A stretch of DNA of 64,000 nt from Ignavibacteria bacterium (GTDB lineage Bacteria; Bacteroidota; Ignavibacteria; Kapaibacteriales; Kapaibacteriaceae), in the NCBI GenBank assembly GCA_016191145.1, contig JACPPD010000001.1, forward strand, positions 110,559-174,558. The letters run 5' to 3'. Below the pieces are notes generated by a model. That model had not been told where the DNA came from. It was given only the letters and a program-made list of their open reading frames with translations, and did no database searches. The first letter of the stretch is position 1, and every line of letters starts with the position of its first letter. Of the stretch, positions 17,236 through 26,209 are shown piece by piece. The position numbers and the translations under genes were made by a program.

Positions 17236-18912
17236 ATGACTGATACGACAGGAGCACTTGAACATTCGAGTGACGAACAGATAAACACCGGGAGTACTCC
17301 TTCGGAGCCGGTAACAACCAATACAGACTCATCTGCAGTAACACCAGTGGAACCAACTGAGGTAACTCCAGTGGAATCATCTGCAATAACGCCAGCGGAA
17401 CCATCTGAGGTATCGCCAGTGGAATCAACTGCAATAACACCTGCGGAATCAACCGAGGTAACGCCAGCGGAACCAACTGCAATAACGCCAGCGGAACCAA
17501 CTGCAATAACGCCAGCGGAACCAACTGCCGAAAAGCCAGATGAACCTGCTGCAGGTTTACCTGATGAACCTGCACCAAAGTCTGAAGCTGAACCACCGGT
17601 AGAGCGCCTTGGTGCTGTAAGCATCATTGTTGAAACAGAGGCAGATGTTCGAAGGAAGGAAGAGGAACGCCGCAAGCGGGACGAAGACAGACGCAAGCGT
17701 GATGAAGCATACGAAGTCCTAAGGGGGTTTCAGGAAAATGGAACGGACTTCGAAATCGAAATAACAGAGCGTGTGAAAGGCGGCCTGCGCGGAATCTTTA
17801 ACGGTCTGAGAGTTTTCGTTCCAATGTCTCATTTCTCTGTGAAGAAAACACCGCCGGAAAGCGAGCTTGCATCAGCAGTCGGTAAAACGCTGAGGGTAAA
17901 GGTGCAGGAACTTCAGTCAGACGATACCGGATATAAGTCTGCAGTGGTATCGCACCGCGACTATCTCGTTCAGAATTTTTGGGACTCTATCGAAGTCGGA
18001 TCTGTACACGAGGGTGTTGTAGCATCGGTGACGCAGTATGGTGCATTCGTGAACCTCGGCGATTTCGAAGGACTAGTTCATATTTCGCGTCTTTCAAAGT
18101 CACGGGTTGAAAATCCTTCAGCAGTAGTAAAGAAGGGCGAAAAAATCAAGGTAACTGTTATAGAAGTTGATAAAAAAAATCAGAAACTGTCGCTCAGCCA
18201 CAAAGAGCACGAAGCTGATCCGTGGCCCGATGTTGAAAAAAAATTCCCCGTTGGTTCCACACAAAAGGGCAAGGTGCGTCGGCTTGCAGATTTTGGCGCC
18301 TATGTCCAGGTTGGCCCGAGAATCGAAGGATTGGTTCGCCTCGGAGATATGTCGTGGACTCAGCGTATCAAACATCCGTCTGAGGTGCTTTCGGTTGGAC
18401 AGCAGATCGACGTTCAGATTCTCAGCGTTAATGCAGCTAAGGGCCAGCTTGCTCTTGGATACAAACAAACTCAGGAGAATCCGTGGCTCACGATATCGGA
18501 AAAGTTGAGTGTCGGCGCTGTGAAGACCGGAATCGTCAAACAGGTTAGCATGCAGGGGGCAATCATTCGCATCGAAGATACGTTTGATGGTTTCATGCCA
18601 CGCAGCAAAATGGCGAACGCAGGTCAGGGCAAAAAGGTTGCTTTAAACCCAGGTGATCAGGTCGAATGCGTTGTAATAGACATCAACACGGAATCAGCAT
18701 CCATAATTCTTGCGATGAAGGAAGCAGAGATGGCACGCGAACGGCCGGAAGAATCGGATCGGCGAGGTGCACGTCATGGCGGACGCCACACCGGCCATCG
18801 TTCCGCACAGCAAGCAGAGCATTCGGCATCGCAGTCAACACAATCGGGATCTTCTGGTGTTACGTTGGCCGATATGTTGCGCGAGGCAGACAAGTCAAAG
18901 CTCAAAGGATAG
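17236..18912 (+). CDS. S1-domain RNA-binding protein (ribosomal protein S1-like) with Pro/Glu/Thr repeat N-terminus
   Basis: 558 residues. Residues 1-125 are low-complexity Thr/Pro/Glu repeats with a period of about 8 (such as EPTAITPA). A charged coiled segment follows (RRKEEERRKRDEDRRKRDEA). Four S1 OB-fold domains then appear: a degenerate first (about 165-245), a canonical second (GSVHEGVVASVTQYGAFVNL then GLVHISRLS), a third (GKVRRLADFGAYVQVGPRIE) and a fourth (GIVKQVSMQGAIIRIEDTFD). The tail is Arg/His/Gly-rich (RRGARHGGRHTGHR). It probably binds mRNA in translation. It is unclear whether it is the main S1, which usually has more S1 domains, or an accessory paralogue. The gene is divergent from rpsF across a 211-bp spacer. 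Confidence 0.82.
   Translation: MTDTTGALEHSSDEQINTGSTPSEPVTTNTDSSAVTPVEPTEVTPVESSAITPAEPSEVSPVESTAITPAESTEVTPAEPTAITPAEPTAITPAEPTAEKPDEPAAGLPDEPAPKSEAEPPVERLGAVSIIVETEADVRRKEEERRKRDEDRRKRDEAYEVLRGFQENGTDFEIEITERVKGGLRGIFNGLRVFVPMSHFSVKKTPPESELASAVGKTLRVKVQELQSDDTGYKSAVVSHRDYLVQNFWDSIEVGSVHEGVVASVTQYGAFVNLGDFEGLVHISRLSKSRVENPSAVVKKGEKIKVTVIEVDKKNQKLSLSHKEHEADPWPDVEKKFPVGSTQKGKVRRLADFGAYVQVGPRIEGLVRLGDMSWTQRIKHPSEVLSVGQQIDVQILSVNAAKGQLALGYKQTQENPWLTISEKLSVGAVKTGIVKQVSMQGAIIRIEDTFDGFMPRSKMANAGQGKKVALNPGDQVECVVIDINTESASIILAMKEAEMARERPEESDRRGARHGGRHTGHRSAQQAEHSASQSTQSGSSGVTLADMLREADKSKLKG
17340..17531 (+). repeat. 24-bp in-frame tandem repeats in the S1-like gene
   Basis: Degenerate 24-bp units encode eight-residue steps built on PxEPTxxT. 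The last copies are exact: ACGCCAGCGGAACCAACTGC followed by AATA at 17461-17484 and 17485-17508, then a partial copy to 17528. The identity of the last copies suggests recent expansion. Confidence 0.85.
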
Positions 18913-18920
18913 GATTGCCC

Positions 18921-19625
18921 ATGCTGCGGTTGATCGTAGTCGTGACGTCCATCGTTGCTGGTGCTCACAACCTATGCCTCGCAACCGTGTCGCAAATAGA
19001 CACGAGTAAGTACTCGCCTCGGTCCGGGATTCCAGGTGATGCTGGTGTGACCTTCACGCGAGAACAAGACTCGATGTATAAACAGGCGCTCTCAACGGTT
19101 ATAAGCCCGCAGTCCAGATTTGAGTTTGAATCTCATTTGGTTACCCAGGCGCTGCGAACAATGGCGGCTATTGGACCACTCCCTTCACCATGGGAAAACA
19201 TTCAGAGAAACCTGGATATTCCCGCACAGATGTTAGCCCCCTCGCCTCAAGAGGTAGCGCAGTACCGCCTGGCAATTGCCAATTCACAATATGTGCCGGG
19301 AGTTCTTCTGTTTCCCATGGGTCGGGGAACCTTTACTGCTACGTTTGGTGATATTGCGCGCGTATTCGGACTCACCGAAGATGTCTCGCCAAGTATCGCC
19401 TATCGAGTTGATGCGACGATGGAAGTATCGATTGTGATTTATTCAGCCAGTGCAATTGTTGTGCGCCAGATGTTCCGCGGAATTCAAAGCGCTGGCACAT
19501 ACCACGTTGTATGGGATGGAAAAAACGATGACGGCAGGATTGTTCCCAACGGAGACTATATCTCCGAAGTTCGGCTGGGAACTCTACAAATTGTCCGCAA
19601 ACGCATCGTAGTCCCGTTTCCGTAA
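18921..19625 (+). CDS. Secreted protein with C-terminal FlgD-Ig-like domain
   Basis: 234 residues from the ATG at 18921, 8 bp after the S1-like gene. The N-terminus (MLRLIVVVTSIVAGAHNLCL) looks like a signal peptide. The middle is not recognised. The C-terminal 70 residues (TMEVSIVIYSASAIVVRQMF then SAGTYHVVWDGKNDDGRIVP and NGDYISEVRLG) match the FlgD-Ig-like/T9SS-tail fold, in which a polypeptide segment is 'converted to WDGKxxxGxxVxxGxY'. In this lineage such domains often cap exported proteins. The function is unknown. A longer in-frame opening inside the S1-like gene exists but would destroy the signal peptide. Confidence 0.75.
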   Translation: MLRLIVVVTSIVAGAHNLCLATVSQIDTSKYSPRSGIPGDAGVTFTREQDSMYKQALSTVISPQSRFEFESHLVTQALRTMAAIGPLPSPWENIQRNLDIPAQMLAPSPQEVAQYRLAIANSQYVPGVLLFPMGRGTFTATFGDIARVFGLTEDVSPSIAYRVDATMEVSIVIYSASAIVVRQMFRGIQSAGTYHVVWDGKNDDGRIVPNGDYISEVRLGTLQIVRKRIVVPFP

Positions 19626-19697
19626 CAGTAACTTCGATGCCCATGTAAATGTCAGCCATGCGATTTTTGTCATGTATATTTTACAAACGGCACTATC

Positions 19698-22586
19698 ATT
19701 CCTTACATCAGGCACATCGTTCTCCAACTGATTCTCGGCGTCGGCATTCTTTCCTCCGCTGAACGGGAATTTGTACCTAATACCATTGTTGTCCGGCTGC
19801 GTCCAACTTCTGCAGCAGCAGATGCATGGATACGTAGTGGCCGGAAGGGGGCTATCCAGGCGCTGAAGCCTTTTTTGGGAGAACATACAACCCGACCCTA
19901 CATCGCCGATGCGACGTTAACTTCTGTTAATAAAAAACTGGCTTCGAGGCCTTCGTTCGGAAAAGCTCAACAGCCAGGTGCACAACTTGAATACATCGCA
20001 ATTGTGACATCCGAAGCTGATATCGATGTTAGGCTGCTTGCACGAAAAATTTCTGCTCTGCCCGACGTCGACACTGCCGATGCACTACCCGTTCAGAGAA
20101 TAACTGCAATACCAAATGATCCACTTTTCTCGAAGCAATATCATTTATCGCTGATAAAGGCTCCTGAAGCGTGGGACATTGTTCTTGCCACGGGGCGTAC
20201 GGCAGTGGTAGGAATCGTAGACACCGGCATCGATACTGCCCATATCGATATTGGCAAAAACATTTGGAGAAATCCGGGCGAAACTGGCAGAGATAATTCA
20301 GGGAACGATAAGCGATACAATGACATAGACGACGATAGCAATGGCTATGTTGACGATTGGTACGGATGGGATTTTGTAGGCGCCGATGGATCTTCTCCAG
20401 ACAACAGCCCCTTGCCCGGTAACAAGCATGGGACGCATGTTGCGGGAATTGTTGCGGCTATTGTCGACAACTTAGAGGGAGTTGCAGGCACGTCGGTAAA
20501 CGTAAAGTTGATGCCATGCAAGGTCGGCCGAGATTCTCCGGTGTCCACGTCGGTAGAAAACACTGCAAATGCAATCCTTTACGCAGCCTCCAACGGCGCC
20601 AACATCATAAACACTTCATTCGGCAGTCCATCGCAAACATTCGCCGATCTGGATATAATAAATACTGTTATTGATCTTGGAGTTCTGATTGTTGCGGCTG
20701 CGGGTAACGACAATTCCGACCAGGCATTTTATCCAGCTGCATACAAGTCAGTTTTATCTGTAGCGTCAACTGACGCAGTAGATGCTAAATCGTTCTTCTC
20801 AAATTATCATTCAAGCGTTGACGTTACAGCTCCCGGCTCGAGAATACTTTCCACCGTACCACTGAATCAGTACGACTATCAGGATGGCACGTCGATGTCC
20901 TCCCCCGTTGCGGCAGGGATTTCAGCAATGGTGCACATCATGGATACAACGCTCACGCCTGCTGAAATTCGTGCTACCGTAAAAGCAAACACCGATAACA
21001 TCGATGAGGAGAACCTTGAATGGGTTGGCAAGCTCGGCTCTGGCCGTGTGAATGCGCTGAATGCCATCACTTTTAGAAATAATCGGTATGCCGAAGTTGC
21101 CAGTTACGAAGTAACCGACACAGACGGCGACAGTGTATTCCTTCCAGGAGATTCGCTTATCCTTCGGCTGTCGGTGCAAAACATTTTAACGAATCTTACT
21201 AATGCTCGCATAGAGGTTTCAACATCGCCCTCCACATTTACACCAATCCTTGGCAATGCGTCTGCTGAATTGGGGGCAATGATATCGGGCGAGATAAAGC
21301 CTGCCGACACTGCTATTACTTTACTGCTGCCAAAAAACGTTGGCCAGAATGCCACGCTGGCATTGTTAGTAACCATCTATGAAAACGATACGATTGTCGG
21401 ACGCGATCTGGTTACAGCCACGGTTAATCAGTCGTATCGGACAATGCATGCCAACAACATTACTGTCACATCCAATTCTGTTGGAAACATCGGATATAAC
21501 GACTATCCAGAGAACACGCAGGGCAACGGATTTCAGATTGGCGACGTCAAAGAAAGCTTGCTGTTTGAAGGAGCGTTGATTATCGGAACGGGTCCTGATA
21601 GAATTTCCGACGTTGCCAGAGGGGTAGTAACTTCATTTCGTAACTATGATTACTTTGCCTCGCGGATTGTTGAATTACGGGACGACTCTGTTGTAAGCGG
21701 CAAACGTCTTGTATGCTCATTTTCAGACAGTATGGCAGTAGATCCGGTACAGGTAGATGTAGTTCAAAATATTTATGAACGAACAGAAGATTCTTTGAAA
21801 AACGCTGTCTTTGTTGTATACAACGTCACAAACAATACATCGTCGACCATCAGCAATTTGCATGTATCGATTTTTATGGACTGGGACCTGGGTCCCGCAG
21901 GAGCAGACAATGGGACTGGCTGGGATAACGAGAACGGAATGGGCGTAGCACAAAATGTTTACAAGCCATCAATCCCATTCATAGGCGCTAGTATGATTTC
22001 GCCCCTGGTGCTAAACTTTTATGCTATCGACAATCGAGGCAGTTTATATACGCCGGGGATATACGACAGTTTTACCGATGCTGAAAAATGGATGATGATC
22101 TCGGGCGGGTTATCACGTGTAAACTCGTCGATCACCGATGTTTCGATGATGATCGGCGGCGGTCCGTTTGATTTAAAACCGAATGAAACACAGCAAGTTG
22201 CATTCATTATAGGTGCAGGAAGCGATCTGGCAGATTTGAAACGAACCATGAAATCTGCGCGTGAGGCCGGCAAGGAAATGAACATTGATGTTTTGGACTA
22301 CACGCCCCTTTCCATTGCTGATAACTTCTTATACATCGAGAATGGCAACAGCATCAGTCCTGGTGGCGCTAACATGCATTTTGAACTCCGCACGGGAGGG
22401 TCGGTGGTAATTGGATTCGTAGATCTCCTGGGCAGACCGGTTGGGTCTCAGTATTCGGAAGAATCTATCCCTGCAGGGAAGTACGTGCGCTTGGTTGAAG
22501 TCCCCAACGTGGCTACCGGAGTCTATTTTGTGCGGTTTGCCTCAGGCTCAACAGTTCAATATATTCCTGTTCAAGTAGTACCCTAG
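19698..22586 (+). CDS. Secreted S8 subtilisin-like serine protease with T9SS-like C-terminus (start uncertain)
   Basis: The catalytic triad is complete: Asp in VGIVDTGID, His in HGTHVAGIV and Ser in DGTSMSSPVAAG (codons at 20220, 20427 and 20892). An N-terminal propeptide-like region is followed by the protease domain, a long beta-rich extension, and a C-terminal domain (RTGGSVVIGFVDLLGRP then PNVATGVYFVRFASG) like a T9SS sorting domain. The frame stays open upstream of the first usual start codon, TTG at 19875. The upstream codons read as a good signal peptide (RHIVLQLILGVGILSSA, then acidic EREF). No ATG, GTG or TTG precedes that segment, so I give the ATT at 19698 as a provisional start. 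A frameshift from the ATG at 19672 is the alternative. The enzyme assignment is firm; the start is not. Confidence 0.8.
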   Translation: MPYIRHIVLQLILGVGILSSAEREFVPNTIVVRLRPTSAAADAWIRSGRKGAIQALKPFLGEHTTRPYIADATLTSVNKKLASRPSFGKAQQPGAQLEYIAIVTSEADIDVRLLARKISALPDVDTADALPVQRITAIPNDPLFSKQYHLSLIKAPEAWDIVLATGRTAVVGIVDTGIDTAHIDIGKNIWRNPGETGRDNSGNDKRYNDIDDDSNGYVDDWYGWDFVGADGSSPDNSPLPGNKHGTHVAGIVAAIVDNLEGVAGTSVNVKLMPCKVGRDSPVSTSVENTANAILYAASNGANIINTSFGSPSQTFADLDIINTVIDLGVLIVAAAGNDNSDQAFYPAAYKSVLSVASTDAVDAKSFFSNYHSSVDVTAPGSRILSTVPLNQYDYQDGTSMSSPVAAGISAMVHIMDTTLTPAEIRATVKANTDNIDEENLEWVGKLGSGRVNALNAITFRNNRYAEVASYEVTDTDGDSVFLPGDSLILRLSVQNILTNLTNARIEVSTSPSTFTPILGNASAELGAMISGEIKPADTAITLLLPKNVGQNATLALLVTIYENDTIVGRDLVTATVNQSYRTMHANNITVTSNSVGNIGYNDYPENTQGNGFQIGDVKESLLFEGALIIGTGPDRISDVARGVVTSFRNYDYFASRIVELRDDSVVSGKRLVCSFSDSMAVDPVQVDVVQNIYERTEDSLKNAVFVVYNVTNNTSSTISNLHVSIFMDWDLGPAGADNGTGWDNENGMGVAQNVYKPSIPFIGASMISPLVLNFYAIDNRGSLYTPGIYDSFTDAEKWMMISGGLSRVNSSITDVSMMIGGGPFDLKPNETQQVAFIIGAGSDLADLKRTMKSAREAGKEMNIDVLDYTPLSIADNFLYIENGNSISPGGANMHFELRTGGSVVIGFVDLLGRPVGSQYSEESIPAGKYVRLVEVPNVATGVYFVRFASGSTVQYIPVQVVP

Positions 22587-22604
22587 GTACTGCACTATTC
22601 ACGT

Positions 22605-24026
22605 TCATCGAAGCACAAGTTTTGTGATTGCTTCGATGTGAAATGTTTGTGGGAACATGTCAATTGGTACAACACTTTCAATTGCATAATTCTGCCCAAG
22701 CAGCGCACAGTCCCGAGCCAACGTAGAAGGGTTGCAGCTTACATAGGCAATCCGTTCCGGCTGAATAGTTAGCAGATGGTTCACAACCTGCGGATGCAGA
22801 CCGCTTCGCGGCGGATCGATGATAACTACGTTGGGTTTCCCCAACTCCATCAGTAGTTCCATTGCTTGTTTAGCATGTAAGTCCATTACAAGGAATTCTG
22901 CATTTGCGATGTTGTTGAGTTCACGACTTACTACTGCATCGTACACAGAAGATTCTGCAACCTCGAATCCAATTGCGCGTGCCGATGCCTTTGCTGCTGG
23001 AAGTGTAAGGGTTCCAGTCCCGCAATACAGGTCCCAGACAACATCTGTGGATTGAATAGACGCAGCACGTAAAGCTTCAGTAACAAGAAATGGCAACTGA
23101 ACGGAATTTGTCTGAAAAAACGAAAATGGTGAGATTCTGTATTCTACACCGTGTATCTGTTCAGTAATAAACCCTTCGCCACACAGGGCGCCGATAGTGC
23201 CGTTTGCGACGGGCGACTTAGTATCGTTCACTGCGTGAACAATTGTACTACCATTGGGAAGAACATCGAAAAGATCCATCCAATCGTTCACCAAATCCTT
23301 TTCGGACTCAAGCTCGGGTGATGTTGTGATAAGGACTGCCAGCATGCTCTGAGATGTATAACTCGTACGAAGCACAAGATGTCGAAGAAATCCCAGATGC
23401 GTCCGCTGGTTGTGCGCAGTCACCAGGTATCGGTCTGCTAATGCCCTCACTTTTAGAAGCAACGAATTTGCTTCATCCGATTGCAGTAAGCATTGCTCAA
23501 TATCTTTAACTTTATCGAACCGGCCTGGAACGTGAAGGCCAAGAGCAAACGATGTATCAAATTCCTCACCTGTTGCAATTTCACTGGCAGTTAACCAACG
23601 CGAAGCCCCGAAGGAGAATTCCATTTTGTTCCGGTATCCATATGGCAGTGCACAGGCTATGCAGTCTTCAATCTTCACGTTGTCCAGATTGCCAATGCGT
23701 TTGAACGCGTCTGCAACGTGAAGCCGTTTCCATAGAGTCTGTTGCTGATAATCCAAATGCTGCCAGGAGCAGCCACCACAATCGCCGAAGTATGGGCAGG
23801 GGGCATGTAGCCGATGTGGTGAAGGTGTGAGAACGTCGACCACGTCGCATTCTATGTACCGTTTTTTCCCGCGCAGCACCTTCGCCTTTACATGTTCGCC
23901 TGGTAAAGCCCCTTTCACGAAATGGACAATACCATCTACGCGTCCAACAGCAACGCCCTCGAAGCCGATACTATCGATAGTAACGTCAACAATACGGGCA
24001 GGTTTATCGGTTCGCTTCCTCATCAT
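22605..24026 (-). CDS. rlmD: RNA (uracil-C5)-methyltransferase, RumA/RlmD-type
   Basis: 473 residues. An N-terminal TRAM domain (VDVTIDSIGFEGVAVGRVDG then VKGALPGEHVKAKV) is followed by a cysteine cluster for an iron-sulphur site (CPYFGDCGGCSWQH). The SAM-binding motif is DLYCGTGTLTLPAA. Motif IV is IIDPPRSGLHPQV, and the catalytic-loop motif is YVSCNPSTLARD. These make m5U in 23S rRNA, or in tRNA for paralogues. The iron-sulphur cluster favours the RumA/RlmD branch, but the target base cannot be proved. A TACCTTTG box at 24043-24050 lies 16 bases before the start. The gene is convergent with the subtilase and divergent from corA. Confidence 0.88.
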   Translation of the reverse strand: MMRKRTDKPARIVDVTIDSIGFEGVAVGRVDGIVHFVKGALPGEHVKAKVLRGKKRYIECDVVDVLTPSPHRLHAPCPYFGDCGGCSWQHLDYQQQTLWKRLHVADAFKRIGNLDNVKIEDCIACALPYGYRNKMEFSFGASRWLTASEIATGEEFDTSFALGLHVPGRFDKVKDIEQCLLQSDEANSLLLKVRALADRYLVTAHNQRTHLGFLRHLVLRTSYTSQSMLAVLITTSPELESEKDLVNDWMDLFDVLPNGSTIVHAVNDTKSPVANGTIGALCGEGFITEQIHGVEYRISPFSFFQTNSVQLPFLVTEALRAASIQSTDVVWDLYCGTGTLTLPAAKASARAIGFEVAESSVYDAVVSRELNNIANAEFLVMDLHAKQAMELLMELGKPNVVIIDPPRSGLHPQVVNHLLTIQPERIAYVSCNPSTLARDCALLGQNYAIESVVPIDMFPQTFHIEAITKLVLR

Positions 24027-24042
24027 TGGTAATTTGCAAAAT

Positions 24043-24050
24043 CAAAGGTA
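24043..24050 (-). promoter_or_regulatory. TAnnTTTG -7 box for the rlmD-type gene
   Basis: Minus-strand TACCTTTG, an exact match, 16 bases before the ATG. The predicted leader is about 10 bases, too short for a normal Shine-Dalgarno region. Confidence 0.55.
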
Positions 24051-24066
24051 CGACAGGTAAATACTG

Positions 24067-25095
24067 ATGATAAGAGTTACTTCATACACAAACGGCACTA
24101 TTACATCGCAGGAGATGACGGACGTATTGTGTACTCCGCCAGATTTGATTCCACTCGATACCTTGGTGTGGATAGACATGACAGAGCCGACAGATGCTGA
24201 AGAGACACAGGTATTAAAGCAATGGCTTAACGTGAACTCACTGGTGATCGACGACATGCATCGAGCGCGGAAGGTGGAAGGGAAGCTTGATCCGCACTAC
24301 CCTTCTGTGGAAGAATACGAAACCTACCTGTTTGTGATGGTGTATGCCGCAATTATGCCAACGCCAAGCGTTGGCGTCAGCGCCGATGAATTCCTCGATA
24401 ATCTTGTTGTAGGACAACTGAATGTTATTCTCACCGAGCGAGCCATCGTAACACACCATCCGGTACGCGTCGACGTAATTGAAGGCATACGGAGACTAAT
24501 TCAAACAAGCCCTCATTTATTGGATCGAGGACCTGATTTTGTTCTTGCGATGATTCTCGATGCTCTGGTTCGAAATGTGAGAACAATTCTTAATCGCATC
24601 GACACGAGGATGGAGGAGCTGGAGCAGAGGATTTTCACCGCTGACAGTGTAACGGTATCTACGAAGTTGCTCGAATTGCGCCGCCTGGTGAATGGCACGC
24701 GAAGGTCTCTGAACCACCAGGACGAGGTAGTGTACCAACTCGCGAGAGGGGATTATCAACTGGTGAATGAGAGCGAGGCGATTTACTATCGGGAAGTTCA
24801 CGACCATCATATTATGGCGCTCGACCATACCGATGCCCTACGAGATTCAATCATGGGTTTGATGGATGTTTATTTCTCGCATGCATCAACGCGACTGAGC
24901 CAGGTTATGCGCATGCTCACAGTTATCAGCACAATATTTCTTCCGATCACGTTCATTACAAGTCTGTATGGAATGAATTTTCATTTTATGCCAGAGCTTG
25001 GGTGGACCTTTGGTTACCCACTGGTGCTGACAGTCATACTTATTGTTACTATATCCATGCTCATATTATTCCGTCGGCGAGGTTGGCTTGGTTAG
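24067..25095 (+). CDS. corA: CorA-family magnesium/divalent cation transporter
   Basis: 342 residues. CorA is a pentameric inner-membrane Mg2+ channel. The long N-terminal cytoplasmic domain (with WIDMTEPTDAEETQVLKQWL and the acidic/helical willow region) is followed by the stalk helix. Two C-terminal membrane helices come last. The first ends in the selectivity signature GMN, here SLYGMNFHF, and the loop PELGWTFGYPL leads into the second helix and a basic tail (LFRRRGWLG). Length and order fit the family. It starts 40 bp from the divergent rlmD-type gene and its stop overlaps the amidase start by 8 bp. Confidence 0.94.
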   Translation: MIRVTSYTNGTITSQEMTDVLCTPPDLIPLDTLVWIDMTEPTDAEETQVLKQWLNVNSLVIDDMHRARKVEGKLDPHYPSVEEYETYLFVMVYAAIMPTPSVGVSADEFLDNLVVGQLNVILTERAIVTHHPVRVDVIEGIRRLIQTSPHLLDRGPDFVLAMILDALVRNVRTILNRIDTRMEELEQRIFTADSVTVSTKLLELRRLVNGTRRSLNHQDEVVYQLARGDYQLVNESEAIYYREVHDHHIMALDHTDALRDSIMGLMDVYFSHASTRLSQVMRMLTVISTIFLPITFITSLYGMNFHFMPELGWTFGYPLVLTVILIVTISMLILFRRRGWLG

Positions 25096-26209
25096 AGCAC
25101 TGGCTATAATACTCATCGTTGTGTGCTTTAGGAGTGTTCCTGCAGCAGAGCTTCAGAATATCTCCTGTGAGGTGACCGAACAGCGCATCCTGATTACTAT
25201 TAAATCTTCTTCGACAATTGATGCATTTCAGAAGCCGGAGCGAAAGGGTTCGACAGTCATTATTCGATTCCCGTCGTCGACGTTCAGCAAAGGGCTGATC
25301 GATTCGTCTTGCACGAACGGGAACCTTGCGCTAAACGTGGAGCAAATCCGAACGTTCACCGTTCTGCGAATCACGGCATCTTCGCACCTGGGAGATGTTA
25401 GCGCTGTTCGCAGCGGACAGCAAGAAGTTGTTGTAACGATAGCCTCGGCTGGTGGCAGCAATGAACAATCTGAGAACAATATTCCGACACCAAACTCGCA
25501 CTGGAAGCTTGATGTTATCGTCATCGACGCAGGTCACGGCGGGGTTGACGCAGGGGCCGAAGGAGTCAACGGCATTTATGAAAAAAACATTACACTCGCA
25601 ATTGCAAAACGGCTGCGAACACTTGTTCAGGACAAATACCCGGATACAAAGGTGGTGATGACGAGGGAGACCGACACATTTGTCGAACTCTATAAGCGTA
25701 CTCAGATAGCAAACGAATCAAAGGGTAAGCTCTTCATCAGTATCCATTGCAATAGTATGCCTTCAAAGCCGCATCCTGCACGAGGAACCGAAACATACAT
25801 TTTGCGTCCGGGAAGAAATTCCGATGCTGCTTCCGTTGCAGCACGCGAGAATGCTTCGATACAATTTGAAAAATTAATAGACCGGTATGCTTCACTCAAC
25901 GAGGATAATTTAATTTTAGCCACAATGGCTCAGCGCTCATTTGTGAGGTTTTCCGAAGAGCTTGCTTCTAACATTCAAAAGTGTGTGTCATCTCGGACAC
26001 AGCTAAAAAGCCGCGGAGTTAATCAGGCTGGGTTTTTCGTGCTTGTAGGAGCCTCGATGCCGAATGTTCTAATCGAAACTGCCTTTATTTCGAATCCTGA
26101 AGATGCTGCCTATATATCGTCGGTAAATGGTCAGAGCGAGACAGCCCAAGCAGTGCTGGAAGCTATAAACGGGTACGTAAGGACTTATGAAAAAGCAATC
26201 GGACAGTAA
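25088..26209 (+). CDS. N-acetylmuramoyl-L-alanine amidase (Amidase_3), secreted
   Basis: 373 residues from a TTG at 25088. This start gives a clean signal peptide (RALAIILIVVCFRSVPAA) and overlaps the corA stop by 8 bp; an ATG at 25043 inside corA is less likely. After an AMIN-like beta region (about 20-130), the zinc amidase domain has all expected residues. The ligands are His in VIDAGHGGVDAGA, Glu in GIYEKNI and His in ISIHCNSMP, and the catalytic Glu is in VLIETAFISNPEDA. It cleaves the amide between MurNAc and the stem peptide and so should act in cell separation. The helical insert near residues 245-290 resembles the regulatory helix region of AmiC-type enzymes. It overlaps the next gene by 23 bp. 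Confidence 0.92.
   Translation: MVRALAIILIVVCFRSVPAAELQNISCEVTEQRILITIKSSSTIDAFQKPERKGSTVIIRFPSSTFSKGLIDSSCTNGNLALNVEQIRTFTVLRITASSHLGDVSAVRSGQQEVVVTIASAGGSNEQSENNIPTPNSHWKLDVIVIDAGHGGVDAGAEGVNGIYEKNITLAIAKRLRTLVQDKYPDTKVVMTRETDTFVELYKRTQIANESKGKLFISIHCNSMPSKPHPARGTETYILRPGRNSDAASVAARENASIQFEKLIDRYASLNEDNLILATMAQRSFVRFSEELASNIQKCVSSRTQLKSRGVNQAGFFVLVGASMPNVLIETAFISNPEDAAYISSVNGQSETAQAVLEAINGYVRTYEKAIGQ

Noticed and set aside
17021..17696. Long open frames antisense to the S1-like repeat head
   Set aside because: They arise from the tandem repeat; translations are Leu/Pro/Gln or Ser/Val periodic and overlap the clear S1-like gene.
19672..19730. ATG at 19672 as start of the subtilase
   Set aside because: It is in another frame and ends at a TGA after 19 codons, so it works only with a frameshift.
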